From Achromobacter deleyi (GTDB lineage Bacteria; Pseudomonadota; Gammaproteobacteria; Burkholderiales; Burkholderiaceae_B), in NCBI RefSeq assembly GCF_016127315.1, contig NZ_CP065997.1, positions 5,022,001 to 5,086,000 of the forward strand: a stretch of DNA of 64,000 nt, given 5' to 3'. Positions 60,606 to 64,000 of this stretch are shown piece by piece. Positions within the stretch are counted from its first letter, which is position 1; each line of letters opens with the position of its first letter. The position numbers and the translations under genes were made by a program. A model generated the notes under the pieces. The model was not told where the DNA came from, did not search any database, and saw only the letters and a program-made list of their open reading frames with translations.

Positions 60606-63011
60606 TCAGAATTCCATCCGCGTCGACAGCACGAACTGGCGCGCGTCGCCCATGGAAATGAAGTACTGGTTGGCGCTGGAGGTGTAGTAGGTGCGGTCGA
60701 ACAGGTTGTTGACGTTCAGCTGGAACTGCACCTTGCGGCCGGCGATGCGGGTGTCGTAGGTGGCGAAGGCGTTGACCACGGTATAGGCCGGCAGCACGAA
60801 CGAGTTGGCCGAGTCGCCGGGGCGCGTGCCGACGTAGCGCGCCGCGGTGCCCAGGCGCAGGCGGCCTTCGCCGATCTGGCCGGCGTTGTAGACCAGCGCC
60901 AGCGACCCGGTGTGCTGGGCCACGTTCCACAACCGGTTGCCCTGGTATTGCGGGTCGTCGGTGGTGCGGGCGTCGAGATAGGCGTAGCTGGCCATGAAGT
61001 CCCAGCGCGCCGACAGCGAGCCGCTCACGTCCAGTTCCACGCCGCGCGAGCGCGCCGCGCCGCTGGTGCGCCAGTCGGTCAGCTTGGTGACGTCGTTGTA
61101 CTGCGACACCAGTACGTTGCGTTTGCGGATGTCGAACAACGCCAGCGTGCCGGTGGTCTGCCCCGGCATGTCCCATTTCAGGCCCAGCTCCCACGACTTG
61201 GCCTGTTCCGGCGCCACGCCGGAATCGATCACCGTGCCGCTGGTCAGCGGCGCGATGGTCGAGGTGGGCTTGAGCGATTCGGTGTAGCTGCCGTACAGCG
61301 ACACCTCGGGCGTCCACTTGTAGACCAGGCCGGCGCGCGGCAGCCACTTGCCGCCCTCGATGTCGGTGTTGGTCTTGAGCGGCCGGCCGCGCCCGGCCAG
61401 CTGTTCGTAATGCTGGTAGCGCAGGCCGCCGACCAGGATCCAGCGCTCGCCCAGGTGCAGCGAGTCCTGCAGGAAGAACGAGGTGGCGCGCAGCTTGTCG
61501 GTCTGGTCGCTGTCGCTGGCGACCACGGTGTTGCCGGGGTCCTGCTGGTCGTAGACCGGATTGACGTAGCTGAAGGGCTTGGACAGGTTCTGCCGGATCA
61601 GGTCGGAACGGAAGATCTTGCGGCGTTCGTAGTCGGCGCCGACCTGCAGGTCGTTGCGCAGGCCGCCGATATCGACGCGGCCGTCGACGTAGCCGATCAC
61701 GTAGTGGTCGGTGGACAGCGCGCCGCGGGTGCCGTCGTTGCTGCGCTTGAGCGTGCCTGCCACCGGATCGATGGCGGTCACGCGCACCTGGTTGGCGTCG
61801 TAGCGTTCCTGGTTCCAGCTGTAGCCCAGGTGCGCCTTCCAGTTGTCGGTGACGCGCTGGTCCACCGTCACCTGGGCCAGCTCGGTGCTGCCCCACATGT
61901 TGTTGTAGGGCTCGTCCAGGCGGCGGCGCGACGGGATGTCGAGCGGCTTGCCGGTGGTGGGATCGAGCGCGGTGCCGCGATCGAACGGGTACAGGTAGTC
62001 GCGGTGTTCGTAGGACGCCACGATCTGCGTGTCCTGCCCGTACCAGGCCAGCGACGGCGCCACCAGCGTGTCGCGGCGGCGGCCGAAGTCGCGCCAGTAG
62101 TCTTCATTCATGGTGTCGACCACCAGGCGGTAGGCCAGCCGCGAGTCGCCGATCGGCCCGGTGCTGTCGAGCGTGGCGCCGACGCCGTCGCGGCCCTGGG
62201 CGTAGCTCGAACCCGTCAGCGTGAGGGCGTGGTACGGCGTCAGCTGCGGCCGCTTGCTGACGATGTTGATGACGCCGCCCGGGTCCATGATGCCGTACAG
62301 TAGCGACGCCGGGCCCTTCAGGACTTCGACGCTGTCGGCGGCGGCGTTCAGGCCGCGGCCCTGCACCAGCGGCATGCCGTTGTGCATGATCGAGCCGTCG
62401 CGGTTGGCGCCGAAGCCGCGCTTCATCAGCGTGTCCTGGGTGCCGGCGAGCGTGTTGCCCTGGGTAATGCCGCTGACGTTGGCCAGCGCGTCATCCAGGT
62501 TGCGCGGGCGCTGGTCGCGCAGTACCTGGGCCGGCACCACGTTGACGGCTTGCGGCTGGTCCAGCACCGCCAGCGGCGAGCGTGTCACCGAGGCCACCGG
62601 TTCCGGCTGGTAGGCGCCTTCGGCCGTCGACGCGCCCACGACGGTCACCGGCTCCAGCTGGGCGGCGCTGTCGCCGCTGGTCAACGGGCGCACCGTGTAG
62701 ACGTTGTCCGAGCGCCGTTCGGCGCGCAGGCCGGTGCCGTCCAGCAGCCGGCCGAAGCCCTGGTCCACGCTGTAGGCGCCGGACAACCCGGGACTCTGCT
62801 TGCCGGCGACCAGGCGGCCGTCCAGGGACAGCGTCACGCCGGCCTGGCTGGCGAACTGGCTGAGCGCCTGCGACAGCGGGCCGGGCGCGACCTGGAAGCC
62901 GACGGGCGCCTGGGCCTGCGCCGGCGCGGCGGCCAGCAGGGCCGCGGGCGCGGTCAGTGCGGTGGCCAGCGCGCGGGCCAGGAGCGGATAACGGAAGGGA
63001 CGGACGTGCAT
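60606..63011 (-). CDS. TonB-dependent siderophore receptor with STN signalling domain
   Basis: The 801-residue protein has a signal peptide (ending AQAQA), an STN domain at about 38-110 (FQVAPGPLSQALSQFASQAGV), a plug (VNVVPAQVLRDQRPRNLDDALANVSGI, VLKGPASLLYGIMDPGGVINIVSKRP) and a barrel ending in Phe. This is the transducer type (FhuE/FpvA/FoxA-like). AAGGA precedes ATG 63011. Its signalling partner FecR is encoded directly upstream, so expression is probably controlled by an ECF sigma factor beyond the window. Confidence 0.9.
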   Translation of the reverse strand: MHVRPFRYPLLARALATALTAPAALLAAAPAQAQAPVGFQVAPGPLSQALSQFASQAGVTLSLDGRLVAGKQSPGLSGAYSVDQGFGRLLDGTGLRAERRSDNVYTVRPLTSGDSAAQLEPVTVVGASTAEGAYQPEPVASVTRSPLAVLDQPQAVNVVPAQVLRDQRPRNLDDALANVSGITQGNTLAGTQDTLMKRGFGANRDGSIMHNGMPLVQGRGLNAAADSVEVLKGPASLLYGIMDPGGVINIVSKRPQLTPYHALTLTGSSYAQGRDGVGATLDSTGPIGDSRLAYRLVVDTMNEDYWRDFGRRRDTLVAPSLAWYGQDTQIVASYEHRDYLYPFDRGTALDPTTGKPLDIPSRRRLDEPYNNMWGSTELAQVTVDQRVTDNWKAHLGYSWNQERYDANQVRVTAIDPVAGTLKRSNDGTRGALSTDHYVIGYVDGRVDIGGLRNDLQVGADYERRKIFRSDLIRQNLSKPFSYVNPVYDQQDPGNTVVASDSDQTDKLRATSFFLQDSLHLGERWILVGGLRYQHYEQLAGRGRPLKTNTDIEGGKWLPRAGLVYKWTPEVSLYGSYTESLKPTSTIAPLTSGTVIDSGVAPEQAKSWELGLKWDMPGQTTGTLALFDIRKRNVLVSQYNDVTKLTDWRTSGAARSRGVELDVSGSLSARWDFMASYAYLDARTTDDPQYQGNRLWNVAQHTGSLALVYNAGQIGEGRLRLGTAARYVGTRPGDSANSFVLPAYTVVNAFATYDTRIAGRKVQFQLNVNNLFDRTYYTSSANQYFISMGDARQFVLSTRMEF

Positions 63012-63139
63012 GGGTTTCCTTGGCGGCGGACGCGCGAAACGCGTCGTACATCTGCCATGCCAAGCGAAAAGGAAAAAGGGGAACTGGAAATCCGCGGCTG
63101 TTACAAAATAGTCCTGACACATGCCCGCGCCGGGCGGCG

Positions 63140-64000
63140 CTAGGCGGCCTCCAGCCTGACCCAGCCGGGCAGCACGCGCCGCACGCGCACCGGCAGGGTG
63201 GCTTCAAGCGCGCGCAGGATGCGGTCGGTATCGGCCAGCGGAAATACGCCCACCAGCGGCAACTGCGCCACCTCCGGCGTACAGGTGACGAAGCCGCGGC
63301 GGTAGCGCGCCAGCTCGGCCGCAAAGCGCGCCAGCGGCTGGCCGTCGGCCACCAGTTCGCCGCGGGTCCAGGCATCGCGGGCGCGGTCGAGCGGTTCGGC
63401 CGCATCGATGGCGCCGCCGCTGAAGCCGGTGCGGGTGCCGGCCTGAGCGACACGGGCAGGCGCGGCGTCGGGGCGGATCTCGACCGCGCCGGCATAGACG
63501 TCGAGCCAGGCGCGGCCGCCGTCGCGCAGCACGGCAAAGCGGGTGCCCAGCGCCCGCAGTTGCGCATAGCCCACGTCCAGCAGGAACGGCCGGGCCGGCG
63601 CGCGGGAATCGGGATGGGTGTCGATCAGGGTTTCGCCGTCCACCAGCACGACCCGGCGGGCCTGCGCGTCGAACCGCAGGTTGACCGCGCTGGCGGTGTT
63701 CAGCCACAGCCGCGAGCCGTCCTCCAGCGTGGCCTGGCGAGTCTGGCCGACGTCGGTGCGCAAATCGGCCAGCTGGCGACGGGTGGCCGGCTGGTTCCAG
63801 GCGGCGGCGCCCAATCCGCCGGCGCCGGCCAGCAGCATCAGCGTGCGCAGCGCGCGGCGGCGGCCCTGTCCGGCGCCGGTCAGCGCTTCCAGCGCCGGCT
63901 GGCCGGCCACGGATTCGAAGCGCGCGCTGATGGCGGCCACGGCGTCCCAGGCGCGGCGGTGTTCCGGCCGGGCGTCGAGCCAGGCCTGCCATTGACGGGT
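63140..64000 (-). CDS. FecR-type anti-sigma regulator, 5' end cut by the window
   Basis: The frame is open to the window edge and begins TRQWQAWLDARPEHRRAWDAVAA, the DUF4880 N-terminal domain of FecR/PupR. One transmembrane segment (RTLMLLAGAGGLGAAAW) and a FecR periplasmic domain (LEDGSRLWLNTASAVNLRFD, FAVLRDGGRAWLDVYAGAVEI) follow. FecR proteins relay receptor occupancy to an ECF sigma factor. About 30 to 50 residues are missing at the N-terminus. The sigma gene should lie just beyond 64000. Confidence 0.88.
   Translation of the reverse strand, partial: TRQWQAWLDARPEHRRAWDAVAAISARFESVAGQPALEALTGAGQGRRRALRTLMLLAGAGGLGAAAWNQPATRRQLADLRTDVGQTRQATLEDGSRLWLNTASAVNLRFDAQARRVVLVDGETLIDTHPDSRAPARPFLLDVGYAQLRALGTRFAVLRDGGRAWLDVYAGAVEIRPDAAPARVAQAGTRTGFSGGAIDAAEPLDRARDAWTRGELVADGQPLARFAAELARYRRGFVTCTPEVAQLPLVGVFPLADTDRILRALEATLPVRVRRVLPGWVRLEAA

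Noticed and set aside
59467..61896. Possible 809-residue protein extending the beta-propeller upstream
   Set aside because: The extra 431 residues overlap the TonB receptor in another frame and are Arg/Gln-rich. The signal peptide begins at 60603.

Overview
The window is high-G+C proteobacterial DNA with dense genes in short operons. Four periplasmic solute receptors of the Bug (tripartite tricarboxylate) type, many LysR/GntR regulators and several sulfur-compound genes point to the Alcaligenaceae, most like Achromobacter or Bordetella. This is an inference from gene content. I see no rRNA, tRNA, CRISPR array, insertion sequence or phage module.

Left part (1-24 kb). A class V aminotransferase, a MetY-type O-acetylhomoserine sulfhydrylase and a Tat-exported hydrolase come first. 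An AraC regulator faces an operon of a carboxymuconolactone-decarboxylase-family protein, an acyl-CoA-dehydrogenase-like flavoprotein and an SsuABC-type importer. Next is a sugar-acid module (GntR, IlvD/EDD dehydratase, RraA-type aldolase, Bug receptor). A broken Abi-type gene follows, divergent from a promoter-driven, terminator-ended small RNA candidate. Then come a DapA-like lyase/Bug pair with a GntR regulator, and a catR/catB pair with another Bug receptor.

Middle part (24-41 kb). An unusual homologue of the Bacillus spore-coat transglutaminase Tgl is followed by a siderophore-uptake operon (TonB receptor, binding protein, siderophore-interacting reductase) facing a TetR regulator. After that are a LysR/RidA pair, several envelope proteins of unknown role, pyroglutamyl peptidase, an alpha/beta hydrolase and a fourth Bug receptor.

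Sulfur locus (41-56 kb). About fifteen genes, mostly with overlapping stops and starts, encode two polar-amino-acid binding proteins with their ABC permeases and ATPase, a D-2-hydroxyacid dehydrogenase-type flavoprotein, an aminotransferase, a thiol dioxygenase, a cystathionine-lyase-type enzyme, a VOC protein, a CysB-like regulator, a thiol dioxygenase fused to four rhodanese modules, an exported sulfurtransferase and a YeeE/TsuA-type thiosulfate transporter. Together they suggest import of a sulfur amino acid and its breakdown through a thiol such as mercaptopyruvate to sulfite or thiosulfate. Three promoters here share an upstream motif.

Right end (56-64 kb). A visibly less G+C-rich two-gene islet encodes a membrane-anchored beta-propeller and a protein with a phospholipase A2-like active site. 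The window closes with an iron-uptake operon (FecR, cut by the window edge; STN-type TonB receptor; exported beta-propeller; PepSY membrane protein).
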